The translations under genes were made by a program, and so were the position numbers. A DNA stretch of 64,000 bases from Chryseobacterium ureilyticum. Lineage in GTDB: Bacteria; Bacteroidota; Bacteroidia; Flavobacteriales; Weeksellaceae. The notes under the pieces are model-generated. The model saw only the letters and a program-made list of their open reading frames with translations, did no database searches and was not told the origin of the DNA. Location: the NCBI RefSeq assembly GCF_900156735.1, contig NZ_FTOL01000002.1, forward strand, positions 682,001-746,000, in the 5' to 3' direction. Position 1 is the stretch's first letter; each line of letters opens with the position of its first letter. Shown piece after piece: positions 18,174 to 29,400 of the stretch.

Positions 18174-18938
18174 TTAATCAGCAACATTGAGAGCGATCTC
18201 AATATCCTGAGTAATTTTCTTTAATGATGAATATTTGGCATCGCACACCATAGTGGTCAGCACATATTCTCCTTTATCTATCAGAATAAAATTCTGTCCT
18301 CTCGCAGGAACACTTAGATTATAATATTTTTTACCACTGATTTTCACGATCAAATTACAGCTGGATCTGTTCTTAATATTAATATACGCTTCATTTTTAT
18401 TAATATCATTATTAAAAAGATGAGTAAGCATTGCTGCTGTCTTCTTATTTTCTTCACTTGGTCCCGAATTGGAGGTTCCTGCACTTTTTGCAGACCCTGC
18501 TGAAGCATAAGCTACTCTCCTCTCTTCTTTCAGTGCATTGATTGCATCATTTATTTTATCAGTATTCTTTGTATTGTTTGTAGTAGCAGCTTTATTATTT
18601 GTGGCTACTGTCTTACCACTGTTCAGTTCGTTATTTTTAACTATTTTTTCAATTTTCTCCTTACTGATTGGTTTAATGGTAGGCTTTGCTTCAGGAGAAT
18701 TATCTGCCATAATAATTTCCATCAGCCTTTTTTTAAAGTAATCTGTTCTGGCGTGTCCAGGATTCTGCTTTATAAAACCAGCAATTACTCTCGTTTCTTT
18801 GGAAGTTTCAGCTTCTTGCTCTGTATAAATAATTACTGTTTCTTTTTCTACGACAGCTTTAGATTTTGTTTTTTTCTTTTTTTGAGAAAAACCCAGAGAG
18901 AAAATGCTTATAAAAAGGAGAAAGAAGATTTTTTTCAT
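18174..18938 (-). CDS. Secreted protein of a small repeated family (DUF6759-like), copy 1
   Basis: This 254-residue protein has a signal peptide (about 1-19, ending in GFSQ) and a Lys-rich stretch. A low-complexity Asn/Thr/Ala linker (about 105-165) leads to a C-terminal domain of about 90 residues. That domain reads HLFNNDINKNEAYINIKN, then SSCNLIVKISGKKYYNL, DKGEYVLTTMVCDAKYSS. The same domain, with its two cysteines (CN and a later C before Y-S), occurs in the genes at 31072 and 32668. I believe it is the family catalogued as DUF6759, but could not check. Function unknown; it is exported and probably periplasmic. It converges on accA, and no clear -7 element is seen upstream. Confidence 0.75.
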   Translation of the reverse strand: MKKIFFLLFISIFSLGFSQKKKKTKSKAVVEKETVIIYTEQEAETSKETRVIAGFIKQNPGHARTDYFKKRLMEIIMADNSPEAKPTIKPISKEKIEKIVKNNELNSGKTVATNNKAATTNNTKNTDKINDAINALKEERRVAYASAGSAKSAGTSNSGPSEENKKTAAMLTHLFNNDINKNEAYINIKNRSSCNLIVKISGKKYYNLSVPARGQNFILIDKGEYVLTTMVCDAKYSSLKKITQDIEIALNVAD

Positions 18939-19013
18939 TAATCAAATCTTTAAAATAGTATTAAATATATTAATAACGTGAAAAGTCGTTTTTTAGTTTA
19001 TCATTAAAATCAT

Positions 19014-19021
19014 TATCTTTG
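19014..19021 (+). promoter_or_regulatory. -7 promoter element of tsf
   Basis: TATCTTTG lies 60 nt before the tsf ATG, giving one of the longer leaders in the window. Confidence 0.6.
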
Positions 19022-19081
19022 CACTGCTTTAAAATTAAGCTAAAAATTAATACTAATCTTAAATAAAAAATAATAGATATT

Positions 19082-19906
19082 ATGTCTTATACACCAGTTG
19101 CTGCAGACGTAGCTAAATTAAGAAACCAAACAGGTGCAGGTATGATGGACTGCAAAAAAGCTCTAGTTGAAGCTGAAGGAGACTTCGAAAAAGCGGTAGA
19201 TATCCTTAGAAAAAAAGGACAAAAAGTTGCTGCTAACAGAGCTGACAGAGAATCTACTGAAGGAGCTGTAATCGCAAGAGTAAATGAGGATAACACTTTA
19301 GGTGCTATTATCTCTTTAAACTGTGAGACTGACTTCGTTGGTAAAAACGAAGCTTTCATCGAGCTAGCTTACGAATTAGCTGAAATGGCAATCTTCGCTG
19401 CTACTAAAGAAGAATTATTAGCTACAGATTTCCACGGAATGACTGTTGCTGAGAAATTAATTGAGCAGACAGGTGTTATCGGTGAAAAAATCGAAATCGG
19501 TACATTCGAAAGAATCGAAGGACCATTCCTAGGAGCTTACATCCATGCTGGAAACAAAATTGCTGCAATCACTTCTCTTTCTGCAAAAGTAGACGGAGCT
19601 GATGAAGTTGCTAAATCTGTTTCTATGCAAGCTGCTGCGATGAACCCAATCGCTCTTGACGAAACTAGAGTTTCTCAGGAAACTATCGACAAAGAATTAG
19701 AGATTGAAAGACACAAACTTACTGAAGAAGGTAAGCCTGCAAATATTATCGACAATATCTTGAAAGGTAAAATGCAGAGATTCTACAAAGACAACACTTT
19801 GGTACACCAAGATTTCATTAAGGATTCTAGTATCTCAGTTGCTGACTATGTAAAATCTGTAAATGCAGATCTAAAAGTAACAGGATTTATCAGAGTAAGC
19901 TTATAA
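19082..19906 (+). CDS. tsf: Translation elongation factor Ts
   Basis: EF-Ts exchanges GDP for GTP on EF-Tu. The 274-residue protein has the N-terminal UBA-like region LRNQTGAGMMDCKKALVEA (13-31), the EF-Tu-contacting CETDFVGKNEAF near 80-91 and the C-terminal subdomains typical of the Bacteroidota form. It usually lies directly downstream of rpsB. Here it is about 13.4 kb from rpsB and on the opposite strand, with its own promoter and terminator (see findings). Confidence 0.97.
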   Translation: MSYTPVAADVAKLRNQTGAGMMDCKKALVEAEGDFEKAVDILRKKGQKVAANRADRESTEGAVIARVNEDNTLGAIISLNCETDFVGKNEAFIELAYELAEMAIFAATKEELLATDFHGMTVAEKLIEQTGVIGEKIEIGTFERIEGPFLGAYIHAGNKIAAITSLSAKVDGADEVAKSVSMQAAAMNPIALDETRVSQETIDKELEIERHKLTEEGKPANIIDNILKGKMQRFYKDNTLVHQDFIKDSSISVADYVKSVNADLKVTGFIRVSL

Positions 19907-19928
19907 TCCATACTTCAAAAAATATTTG

Positions 19929-19957
19929 ATCCCGATGATTTTTTATCGGGATTTTTT
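19929..19957 (+). terminator. Terminator after tsf
   Basis: ATCCCGAT (19929-19936) pairs with ATCGGGAT (19945-19952), followed by a T run. Confidence 0.85.
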
Positions 19958-20072
19958 GTGCGTATTTCTCATGAATATGAACACAAAATGAAGCGAATTT
20001 TAAATATTCGTTATTTTCTTAATAAACTATAAATCAAAGTATTTTTTCTTCAAAAAAGCAGTTATTATTACT

Positions 20073-20080
20073 TAAATTTG
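20073..20080 (+). promoter_or_regulatory. -7 promoter element of the first large adhesin-like gene
   Basis: TAAATTTG ends 19 nt before the ATG at 20100. Confidence 0.6.
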
Positions 20081-20099
20081 CGCCCCATTATAATAACGC

Positions 20100-23000
20100 A
20101 TGAAAAAATTTCTACTAGCTTTTTGCTCTTTTATTTGTTTAATTGTTAATGCACAATTAGACTCAGAACATTGGTTTGCTCCAATGTCGGCAAGTTCTCT
20201 TCAGGGAAATGCCCAACCTCGTTGTTACTTATATTTATCAACTAACGAAACTACTCCGATTCCTGTTCAAGTTTTTAATAACAATACTGTATTTGCAAAC
20301 GTTCAGGTAAGTAAAAATAATCCTGTTGAGCTTACTATTCCCAGCAATTACATGATTGCATCTACTCCCAACAATCTTTTTACACAAAATACGATGGGAT
20401 TACATGTAAAAGGACCTAAAAAGTTCTATGCTAATTTTAGGTTCTCGGTTCCTCAACAAGCTGAATTTATTACCTCCAAAGGAATGGCTGGTGTAGGAAA
20501 AACATTTTTCATAGGAACAGCTCCTACTACTTCTCCAAAGGAGTATGTAAATTCCACAGTAGGGGTAACTGCTACGGAAGACAATACCACTGTAACCGTA
20601 TCAGGGTATAATCCGAGTATTGTTTTTGCTGACGGTAGTGTAATGGCTACCAGAACATTCACTCTTGCTAAAGGAAAGTCTTATATCCTTGATGTAAACA
20701 GTGATATGGGAGGTGTGGCTAACAGAAGAGGGTTACTGGGGGCAAAACTTGTTGCGGATAAGCCAGTATCAGTTACCAACGGAAATTTTAATGGACTTTA
20801 CACTGAACAGAATAGTACAAATGTAGATATATTGATGGATCAGTCTGTTCCTATTGAAAGGCTTGGGAAAGATTTTGTAATGGTAAAAGGAAACGGACCT
20901 AATTCGGTGGGGATGGAAAAAGCAATGATCATTGCTACTGAAAACGGAACTACTCTTACCGTTAATGGAGTTCCAATTGGCGGAACACCTCTTAATGCTG
21001 GAGATTATCGCATGATTGAAGGTAATAAATACATCAATAAGGGTAATGGAAATTACAATATGAGTATTTCTTCAAATAAAAATGTCTATGTATACCAACT
21101 TCTTGCAGGTGCTTCAGGTAATACGGTTTATCAGACAGGAGGAATGAATTTCATACCCCCATTAAGTTGTTTCTTACCTAAAGAGATCAATGAAATTGGA
21201 CATATCGACAAAATAGGTAATGATACTTACAATACTAAACTGAATATCATTACACAGGCAGGGGCAACAGTAACCGTTAACGGAACACCTGTAACAGGAT
21301 TTGTAACGGTAGATGGCAATCCTAATTGGGTAACTTACTCCAAAACAAATAATATAACAGGAAATATCACTGTAACTTCTACTAAACCTGTGACAGCAGG
21401 AATTGCAGCAGGAAACGGAGCTGTGGGATATGGTGGATATTTTGCAGGTTTTTCTTCTATCCCTGTAATTACTAAAACCGGAGACTGTTATAATGGGGTG
21501 TTGCTGGAAGTAGATCCTGGTCACGATGGTTATCAATGGTATCTTAACGGAAACTTAATTCCTGGGGAAACGAATCCAACAATCAATCCTGATTCCCATG
21601 GATCCGGGATATACACTTGCTATATTACTAAAAACAATTGTGAATCAAGATTTACTGCTGAATATGATCATACAAAGTGCCCTCCTATTACAACAACGAC
21701 TTATGACATCGGTTCTTGTAATACTAAGGTCATCAATCCTGTATTTACGAATTCAACGCAGCCTCCCGTTCCTGCTAACACTAGTATAATTGTACAACCT
21801 ACCAACGGAGCGGTTTCCATTAATCCTACTACAGGGCAAATTATTTATACTCCGAATGCAGGGATTACAGCGGATATTACAGATACTTTCACTTATTATA
21901 TTCAAGGAAACGGAAATCCTGCTGCATTTGAATATTTTAAAATTATAGTTAATACACATGTACTTCAAACAACCAATGATGTAATGTTTTCTTGTTCTGA
22001 TATCAACGGGAACGGAACTTTCAACCTGAAAAGCGCTAATGTAGCTCCAGATCCTACATCAACAGTAGATTATTTTACTAATGCTAATTTAACAGGACAG
22101 ATCACCAGCCCAACTACCTATTCAGGACCGGCAGGAACAATTTATGTAAAGGTAACCTCTATCTACGGATGCTCACAGACAGCCACTATTACATTAAACA
22201 CCTATCCTACTCCCAATATTAATACAGGTAATTATAATGCTAATATTTGTGATGAAGATCTTGATGGTGTTGTAAATATTAATTTTAATAACGTAACACC
22301 ACAGATTGTAACCAATTCTGCAAATTTCACAGTACGATATTATCTTAGTCAGGCTGATGCCAACGCAGGAAATGGAAGCAATCTTCCTCCTAACTGGTCT
22401 TATACAACAAATACAACAGTATACGTAAGGGTAACTCCTAATGTGGGAGATTGTCCTCCGGCTCTTGGGCAGATCAATTTCACTATAGGAAACAAAATCC
22501 CTTTATTTACCAATAATGCAAAAACTGATGTTTGTGATAATGACATCAACGGATCAGAGCCTGTAAATCTTAATGACTATAAAGGACTATTCACTACTGA
22601 TCCTGCTGTTATTTTATCATTTCATACTACACAAGCCAATGCACAGACTGGAATCAACCCTATCGCTGCTTCACAAATCATTACTGCTGCAGGTGGTACT
22701 TTTTATGTAAGATTCCAAAGTACTACAGGATGTCCTAATACTGCTGTTTTAACGATTAACTTAAAAACTCCTAAAAAATCTGGAAAACTTAAAGATCTGA
22801 TCATCTGCTCTGATGAAAAAATACTTTTAGACGCAGGTCCCGGATTCTCATCATATCTATGGAGTAATGGAGCAACTACTCAAACAATTATTGCATCAGC
22901 AGGAGATTATTATGTAGACCTTGGATTCAACGGATGTGTGTATCGCCAACATGTAAATGTAGCTACCGCACAAGCTCCGGCAATTTCAAGAATAGAGGTT

Positions 23001-23453
23001 ACTGGAACTACAGCAACAGTATATGTGACAGGGGGAACACCTCCATACAGATATTCCTTAAATGGTTTTGATTATCAATCATCCAATATTTTCACAGGGT
23101 TATCAAGAGGGATTCATACTGTATATGTGTTGGGATCTGACGGATGTCGTCATGTAAGTAAAGAATTTTTAGTCATAAATCTTATCAATACGATCACACC
23201 GAATGGAGATGGTATCAATGATGTTCTTAATTATTCTGAACTAAAGATCAAACAGAATGTTGTAATAGAAGTTGCAGACCGATATGGAGCTTCAGTCTAT
23301 AAATCTACTGACAAGAATTATATTTGGGACGGTAAATCCAATGGAAGAAGTTTACCTACCGGAACTTATTGGTATGTAATCAGATGGACAGAACCGGATT
23401 CCCAATTACAGGTTTCATACTCAGGATGGCTTTTAATTAAAAATAGAGAATAA
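20100..23453 (+). CDS. Large T9SS type B secreted protein with IgGFc-binding-like region, copy 1
   Basis: This 1117-residue protein is the first of three tandem paralogues. A signal peptide (about 1-18, ending VNAQ) precedes a long beta-rich region (about 22-455) that resembles the IgGFc-binding domain family of bacterial surface proteins. Its marks are ATEDNTTVTVSGY, then VTNGNFNGLY, DQSVPIERLGKDFV and the KNVYVYQLLAG motif. An Ig-like module with YQWYLNG follows near 478-484. Three Cys/Asp-rich modules start near residues 630, 716 and 811. Next are a LLDAGPGFSSYLWS segment near 912 and a SprB-like repeat. The C-terminal 90 residues (NTITPNGDGIND to the end) are the gliding-motility-type (CHU_C) T9SS sorting domain. 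It is probably a surface or secreted adhesin; binding to IgG is not implied. Confidence 0.85.
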   Translation: MKKFLLAFCSFICLIVNAQLDSEHWFAPMSASSLQGNAQPRCYLYLSTNETTPIPVQVFNNNTVFANVQVSKNNPVELTIPSNYMIASTPNNLFTQNTMGLHVKGPKKFYANFRFSVPQQAEFITSKGMAGVGKTFFIGTAPTTSPKEYVNSTVGVTATEDNTTVTVSGYNPSIVFADGSVMATRTFTLAKGKSYILDVNSDMGGVANRRGLLGAKLVADKPVSVTNGNFNGLYTEQNSTNVDILMDQSVPIERLGKDFVMVKGNGPNSVGMEKAMIIATENGTTLTVNGVPIGGTPLNAGDYRMIEGNKYINKGNGNYNMSISSNKNVYVYQLLAGASGNTVYQTGGMNFIPPLSCFLPKEINEIGHIDKIGNDTYNTKLNIITQAGATVTVNGTPVTGFVTVDGNPNWVTYSKTNNITGNITVTSTKPVTAGIAAGNGAVGYGGYFAGFSSIPVITKTGDCYNGVLLEVDPGHDGYQWYLNGNLIPGETNPTINPDSHGSGIYTCYITKNNCESRFTAEYDHTKCPPITTTTYDIGSCNTKVINPVFTNSTQPPVPANTSIIVQPTNGAVSINPTTGQIIYTPNAGITADITDTFTYYIQGNGNPAAFEYFKIIVNTHVLQTTNDVMFSCSDINGNGTFNLKSANVAPDPTSTVDYFTNANLTGQITSPTTYSGPAGTIYVKVTSIYGCSQTATITLNTYPTPNINTGNYNANICDEDLDGVVNINFNNVTPQIVTNSANFTVRYYLSQADANAGNGSNLPPNWSYTTNTTVYVRVTPNVGDCPPALGQINFTIGNKIPLFTNNAKTDVCDNDINGSEPVNLNDYKGLFTTDPAVILSFHTTQANAQTGINPIAASQIITAAGGTFYVRFQSTTGCPNTAVLTINLKTPKKSGKLKDLIICSDEKILLDAGPGFSSYLWSNGATTQTIIASAGDYYVDLGFNGCVYRQHVNVATAQAPAISRIEVTGTTATVYVTGGTPPYRYSLNGFDYQSSNIFTGLSRGIHTVYVLGSDGCRHVSKEFLVINLINTITPNGDGINDVLNYSELKIKQNVVIEVADRYGASVYKSTDKNYIWDGKSNGRSLPTGTYWYVIRWTEPDSQLQVSYSGWLLIKNRE

Positions 23454-23511
23454 TTACCAACATTTATTTACAATTTTTCAAACATATTTGAATTTTTATT
23501 TTATTTTTGTA

Positions 23512-23519
23512 GAAATCCT
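23512..23519 (+). promoter_or_regulatory. -7 promoter element of the second large adhesin-like gene
   Basis: TATTTTTG ends 12 nt before the ATG at 23532. No terminator separates it from the preceding gene. Confidence 0.5.
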
Positions 23520-23531
23520 AATTCCTTATTC

Positions 23532-26357
23532 ATGAAAAGATTTTTACTCAGTCTGGCATTAATTTTTTTATCAATTAATACCCTTTTTGCACAGAGGGAT
23601 ACTGAACATTGGATAGCTCCTTATTTTGTGGACCCCAATGTATCGGATACTTATAATAATAGATTATATATATCTACCGATTCAACAATCCCTTTTCCTG
23701 TTCAAATTTTTAGTAATAATATGCTTCTCACAACAATTACTGTGAGTAAAGGAAATCCACAAACCTATAATGTAGATAGGGCGAGAATATCTTCAGCAGC
23801 AGACGCGGATGCTTTTGCCATCATCAATAAAGGTTTATACCTAAAAGCAGAAAAACCTTTTTATTGTAGTTTAAGAATGGCACAATCTGTTCATGGTGAA
23901 ATCATTACCAGTAAAGGAAAAGCTGGAATTGGTAAAAAGTTCTATGTAGCAACAAGCCCTAGCACGTTCAATAACCTTACAAATCAGTATTATAATTTTA
24001 CTGCAGGGATTCTTGCCACTGAAGATAATACCCTTGTTACAGTATCATGGGATAACCCTGTGACTTTCACCAATAATACAACAGTTACAGGAAATACTCA
24101 TTCATTTACATTACAGAAAGGGCAGTCTTTCATCTTTACAGGAAATGATAACCCTTCAGCAACCAGTAAAGGACTTTTTACCGGAGCAAAAATTATTGCA
24201 GACAAGCCGGTAGCCCTTACCAACGGAAGTTGTAATGGTAACTTTACAAATAGCCCAGGTGGCTCTGATCCTATTCTTGACCAAGCTGTTCCTGTAGATA
24301 GACTTGGAAATACTTTTGCTATGGTAAAAACCAAATCTACCGCCCCAGCCTTAAATATGGAAGGTGGGCTTATCATTGCAACAGAAGACAACACAGATAT
24401 TTACATTAATGGTTCTACCACTCCCGTTGCAACTTTAAATGAAGGGAAATATTATAGAATTGATGAGACCAGCTATGCACTTCAACCTGGAGCCGGAAAT
24501 CATTCTAATATGTATATTTCGGCATCTAAAAATATTTATCTATATCAGTTTATAGGAATTGATGGTAATGACGCTACCAATGGTTTCAACTATATCCCAC
24601 CATTGAACTGCTTCTTACCCAGGAAAATTGATGAGATCGGTAAGATTAATGAAATGCCGGGTATCACAAGTAGTATTAGTTTAAAACTTAATATTTTAAC
24701 AGAAACAGGAGCCACTGTATTGGTGAATGGTAACCAGCCAACTGCAGACCAAGGACCGTTTCCTTTAACAGGAAATACTCAATGGGTAACTTATGCTATA
24801 CCAAATGTTGTAGACAATCTTGTTATCACTTCTACCAAAGCTGTAACTGCTGGTATCAATGGAGGATATAGCTCTGCTGGTTATGGAGGTTACTTTGCTG
24901 GTTTCTCTTCCATCCCGGTAATTTCTAAAAAATCAGGAGAATGTGTTCCTGGTCTTATTCTGGAAGTTGATGATGGATATGAAACTTACCAATGGTACCG
25001 AAATGGAGTAGCTATTCCAGGTGCGACCTCTTACACTTATACCCCTACGCAATCAGGAAATTATACGGTAAAAGTAACTATGGGGACCTGCCCACCTGTT
25101 ACTACACCTATTTATAAAGTACAGAACTGTCTGAAATTAACTAAGCAGACACTGGCTATCTGTGCCACAAAGATTATTACACCAGCTTTCACCTCTTCTA
25201 CTCAGACTCCGGTGGCGACTACTGTAAAAATTCTTACTCCTCCTACTAAAGGAACGGCGGTTGTAAACCCTAACGGAACAATCACTTACACACCAAATGC
25301 AAACTATGAAGGTCCGGACAAAATAGTTTACACCTTCTGTGGAGATAATGCTGAGTTTACAGATTGTGAAGAAATTACGCTTGAACTCACTGTAGTGCCT
25401 TTCGTTGTAAAAGATGCATCTATAACAGCTTGTTGGTATGACGTAGATCCTTATGCTTATTTTGATCTTACTAAAGCTAATGTTACAGATTATACAGCTG
25501 TCACTAAAAAGTACTACCGTACATTAAATGACTTGAATGCAGGAATAAATGAAATCACTGCTCCAGATAAATTTCCGGCAACCGGAGGTGTTGTATTTGT
25601 GAAAATAACAACCAACGAAGGATGTACTGCAAATGCTAGAATTGAACTCGTTCCTCTTCCTATTAAAAAATCTCCTGTTCTGGTAGATCAATATATCTGT
25701 ATAGATGCAAGAACGAATCTGGATGCAGGACCTGGATATGATTCATACTTATGGAGCACAGGAGCTACTACTTCAGGAATAAGAAATGTGGGCGTTGGTG
25801 AATACTCAGTATTACTAAGTAAAAACGGATGCTTCCTTACTCAGGTTGTAAGAGTAAACAAAGCTCAAGACCCTGTAATTCAAAGTATTGAAATTAACAA
25901 TAACAATGCCTCCGTAATTGCAGCAGGTGGAAAAGCACCTTATAAATTCGCTATTGACGGAACAGGTAGCTGGCAAGACTCTAATACCTTTACGGGATTA
26001 TCCAGAGGGCAGCATACATTCTACGTAAAAGATGCTTATAACTGTACTCCAGTTGCAGTAGAAATTACAATTCCGAATCTATTAAATGCTATTACCCCTA
26101 ATGGAGATAACATAAATGACTTTATAGATTACAGCGAATTGTCTTATAAAGATAATCTTACATTCGTAGTATATGACAGATATGGAAATATGGTATTTAC
26201 CGGAAATAAATTCAACAACTACAAATGGGATGGAAAGCATTTCGACAAGAAGATGGTAACCGGTACTTACTGGTATCACATCAATTGGAATGAATCCAAT
26301 AAAGAAAGAACCCCAGTAAAGTATACAGGTTGGGTCCTTGTAAAAAACAGAGAATAA
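23532..26357 (+). CDS. Large T9SS type B secreted protein with IgGFc-binding-like region, copy 2 (shorter)
   Basis: This 941-residue paralogue follows copy 1 by 78 nt. The signal peptide ends near residue 20 (LFAQ). The IgGFc-binding-like region (about 25-475) has ATEDNTLVTVSW, then LTNGSCNGNF, DQAVPVDRLGNTF and KNIYLYQFIG. An Ig-like YQWYRNG module follows. Only one of the three Cys/Asp modules remains (near 633). LDAGPGYDSYLWSTGATT begins near 718, about 195 residues earlier than in copy 1. The last 90 residues (NAITPNGDNINDF to VLVKNRE) are the T9SS type B sorting domain. The missing stretch equals about two modules. Frame and termini are intact, so this is a size variant, not a pseudogene. 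Confidence 0.85.
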   Translation: MKRFLLSLALIFLSINTLFAQRDTEHWIAPYFVDPNVSDTYNNRLYISTDSTIPFPVQIFSNNMLLTTITVSKGNPQTYNVDRARISSAADADAFAIINKGLYLKAEKPFYCSLRMAQSVHGEIITSKGKAGIGKKFYVATSPSTFNNLTNQYYNFTAGILATEDNTLVTVSWDNPVTFTNNTTVTGNTHSFTLQKGQSFIFTGNDNPSATSKGLFTGAKIIADKPVALTNGSCNGNFTNSPGGSDPILDQAVPVDRLGNTFAMVKTKSTAPALNMEGGLIIATEDNTDIYINGSTTPVATLNEGKYYRIDETSYALQPGAGNHSNMYISASKNIYLYQFIGIDGNDATNGFNYIPPLNCFLPRKIDEIGKINEMPGITSSISLKLNILTETGATVLVNGNQPTADQGPFPLTGNTQWVTYAIPNVVDNLVITSTKAVTAGINGGYSSAGYGGYFAGFSSIPVISKKSGECVPGLILEVDDGYETYQWYRNGVAIPGATSYTYTPTQSGNYTVKVTMGTCPPVTTPIYKVQNCLKLTKQTLAICATKIITPAFTSSTQTPVATTVKILTPPTKGTAVVNPNGTITYTPNANYEGPDKIVYTFCGDNAEFTDCEEITLELTVVPFVVKDASITACWYDVDPYAYFDLTKANVTDYTAVTKKYYRTLNDLNAGINEITAPDKFPATGGVVFVKITTNEGCTANARIELVPLPIKKSPVLVDQYICIDARTNLDAGPGYDSYLWSTGATTSGIRNVGVGEYSVLLSKNGCFLTQVVRVNKAQDPVIQSIEINNNNASVIAAGGKAPYKFAIDGTGSWQDSNTFTGLSRGQHTFYVKDAYNCTPVAVEITIPNLLNAITPNGDNINDFIDYSELSYKDNLTFVVYDRYGNMVFTGNKFNNYKWDGKHFDKKMVTGTYWYHINWNESNKERTPVKYTGWVLVKNRE

Positions 26358-26379
26358 CAATTCGAATATAAAATTTCAT

Positions 26380-26408
26380 AAACCACGATATACAAATCGT
26401 GGTTTTTT
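26380..26408 (+). terminator. Terminator after adhesin-like copy 2
   Basis: AAACCACGAT (26380-26389) pairs with ATCGTGGTTT (26396-26405), and a T run follows. Confidence 0.8.
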
Positions 26409-26442
26409 ATTATATTTTCAACAGTACAATATATTTTATTAT

Positions 26443-26450
26443 TAAATTTG
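26443..26450 (+). promoter_or_regulatory. -7 promoter element of the third large adhesin-like gene
   Basis: TAAATTTG ends 19 nt before the ATG at 26470, the same gap as in copy 1. Confidence 0.6.
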
Positions 26451-26469
26451 TGACAAATACCATCACTGA

Positions 26470-29400
26470 ATGAAGAAATTTCTATCTTTTTTACTATTAT
26501 TTTATTTTTTCTCCTCTACATTCGCTCAATTGGATAGAGAACATTGGTTTGCTCCAATGGTAGATAGGTCCGGTGCCCCCAATCCTTATCAGAAACTTTA
26601 CCTTTCTACCAGCAGAACCACTCCGTTTCCTGTAAGTATTTATAACAATAATGTACTGATTGGAACCGTCAATATCAGTAAAAATAACCCTCAGAAATTT
26701 GACGTTTTAAGAAATTATATAATCACAACTCAACAAACCGATTTGTTTACTCCCACAACGAAAGGTTTATACTTAAAGGCAGAGTTTCCTTTTTATGCTA
26801 ACTTAAGATTTTCTGTATTTAATCATGCTGAAATCATTACGTCTAAAGGAATTCCTTCTACAGGAAATAATTTCTTTGCTGCATCCGCTCCCATTTCAGT
26901 AAGTTATGACATTCTTAATTTCATGACCAGTGTTCTGGCTACGGAAAACAATACTACAGTAACTATTACAGGCTACAGTCCTTCAGTTCAGTTTTCAAAT
27001 GGCACAACCGGAGCTACTAATCCTACAATAACCTTTACTTTAAACAAAGGGCAATCCTATATCATAGACGGGATCGGAAATATCGCCGGAAACTTTGATG
27101 GATTTATCGGAGCAAAAATTACCGCAAATAAACCTGTAAATGTCACCAACGGAAACTTTAATGGTCAATATGCCGGAAATTTCTCTACCAGCTCAGATAT
27201 TTTAATGGATCAAGCTGTACCTGTAAACAGATTGGGAAATGAATTCGCCCTTGTAAAAGGTAACGGAAACATCGGCGCGAATATGGAAGGTGCCGTCGTT
27301 ATTGCTACAGAAGACAATACTCAAATTTATGTAAATAATGAAATATTACCCGTTGCCACCATTAATACCGGAAAATATTTTGTAATTCCTGACACCAAGT
27401 ACAGCAATCAGGGAGGAGGTCACTTTAATTTATATATTAAAACATCTAAAAATGCTTATGTTTATCAGCTCTTAGCAGGAGGATCCAATACAGGAAATGA
27501 AGTTGCTACCGGAGGATTTAATTTTATTCCTGCTCTGAACTGTTATCTACCCAAGCAGATTAATGAACTAGGTTTTATTGATGAAAACTTTGTTCTTTCA
27601 AACGGAAACCCTACAGGAATTCTTAATATTCCTACCAAACTTAATCTTATCACTGAAAGAGGTGCCATCGTTAAAGTAAACGGAATAGATCCTCCTCCTT
27701 CCAGTGGTCCTTATAACATGACAGGAACAACGAATTGGGTAACCTATGGAATACCGAATACTACCGGGACAATAACCATCACTTCTACCAAAGCAATCAC
27801 AGGAGGAATTACCGCTGGGAGTGATGCGGTAGGCTATGGAGGTTTTTTCGCCGGTTTCCCTACACAACCTGTCATTTTAAAATCAGGTGGAGATTGTGCC
27901 CCAGGAATAGAGCTTACAGTGGATCCTATTATTTACGATACTTACCAATGGTACAGAAACGGAATACTCATCAACGGAGCTACCGGATCATCCATCAGCC
28001 CTACACAATCCGGATACTATACCTGCTCTGTAACTATGGGAAGCTGTGCACCTTTGGTAACTGAACGATACAAAGTACTAAATTGTACCAAATTAACAAA
28101 TACCGCTTATAATGTCTGTAACACACAAGTTATTACTCCAAGTTTCAGTAATTCAACACAAACACCAGTAATAAATACTATTGCAATTACAACTCCACCC
28201 ACATCAGGTACTGCTGTAATTAATCCAGCTACCGGAGCAATTACCTATACCGTAAATACACCAGGCGTAACAGGGAATGATACATTTACTTATACTTTCT
28301 GTGGGAACGATCCTGACTTCCCTGATTGTGAAACTGTAACAGTAAATATTAATATTACAGCAATTGCTGTGACGAATGCAACCTTATCTGCCTGTGATAT
28401 CAATGGACAAGGAACATTCAACTTAACAACTGCAAATGTAACTTCTGCCTCTCCTGTTACCATCACTTATTATCCAACACTAGCCGATGCCCAAACAGAG
28501 AATCCTGCAACATTAATCACTGGTAATACCTCTTATACCGCACCTAATGGGACGATCATTTATGCCGTAGTAAAAAATAGTCTTGGATGTAAAAGTATTG
28601 CACAGATAACCCTTTCTCTTTATAATAAAGCCATAGTTGTTGATAATTACACTGGAACATTTTGTGATGACAACCTTGATGGAATAGTAGAAATTACATT
28701 GTCTAATTTAACGCCCATTGTCCTGAATAATCCTACTTATTTTACAGTAAGATACTATCAGGATATAACCAATGCCAATGCCGGAAATAACAATACTCTC
28801 CCTAATAACTGGAGCTACACAGCACCTACGACAATTTACATCAGAGTAGATTCTCCTGATGGATGCGCAACAGTAATCAAACCTTTACAGCTTAGTATCG
28901 GACCGAGAGTTCCTTTATTAACAAGAGCTGTAACTCAAAGTGTATGTGATGATGATTTAGATGGTCTAAAGTCTGTAAACCTTACACAATTTATCCCTCA
29001 GTTTACATTAGACCCTGGTGTAACATATACATTTCATGAAAGTCTTGCCAATGCACGAAACAATATCAGCCCAATTGCACCAACAGTAAATATTACAAAC
29101 TCTCAGACATTCTATGTCCGTTTTGAAAAAAATGGTATCTGTCCGGAAGTTGAATCTATTAAAATTAATATTAAAATTCCTAAAAAATCAGATGTGTTAA
29201 TAGATCAGAGCATCTGCCCTAAAGCAACCACTAAACTGGATGCAGGACCTGGATTTGATAAATACTTATGGAGTACCGGAGCCACCACACCTTCTATCAA
29301 TAATGTTCCCGCAGGAAGTTATTGGGTAGAGCTTACCTCTAATGGCTGTACTTACAAGCAATTTGTGAATGTTACAGAATATCAGCTGCCCGTAATCAGC

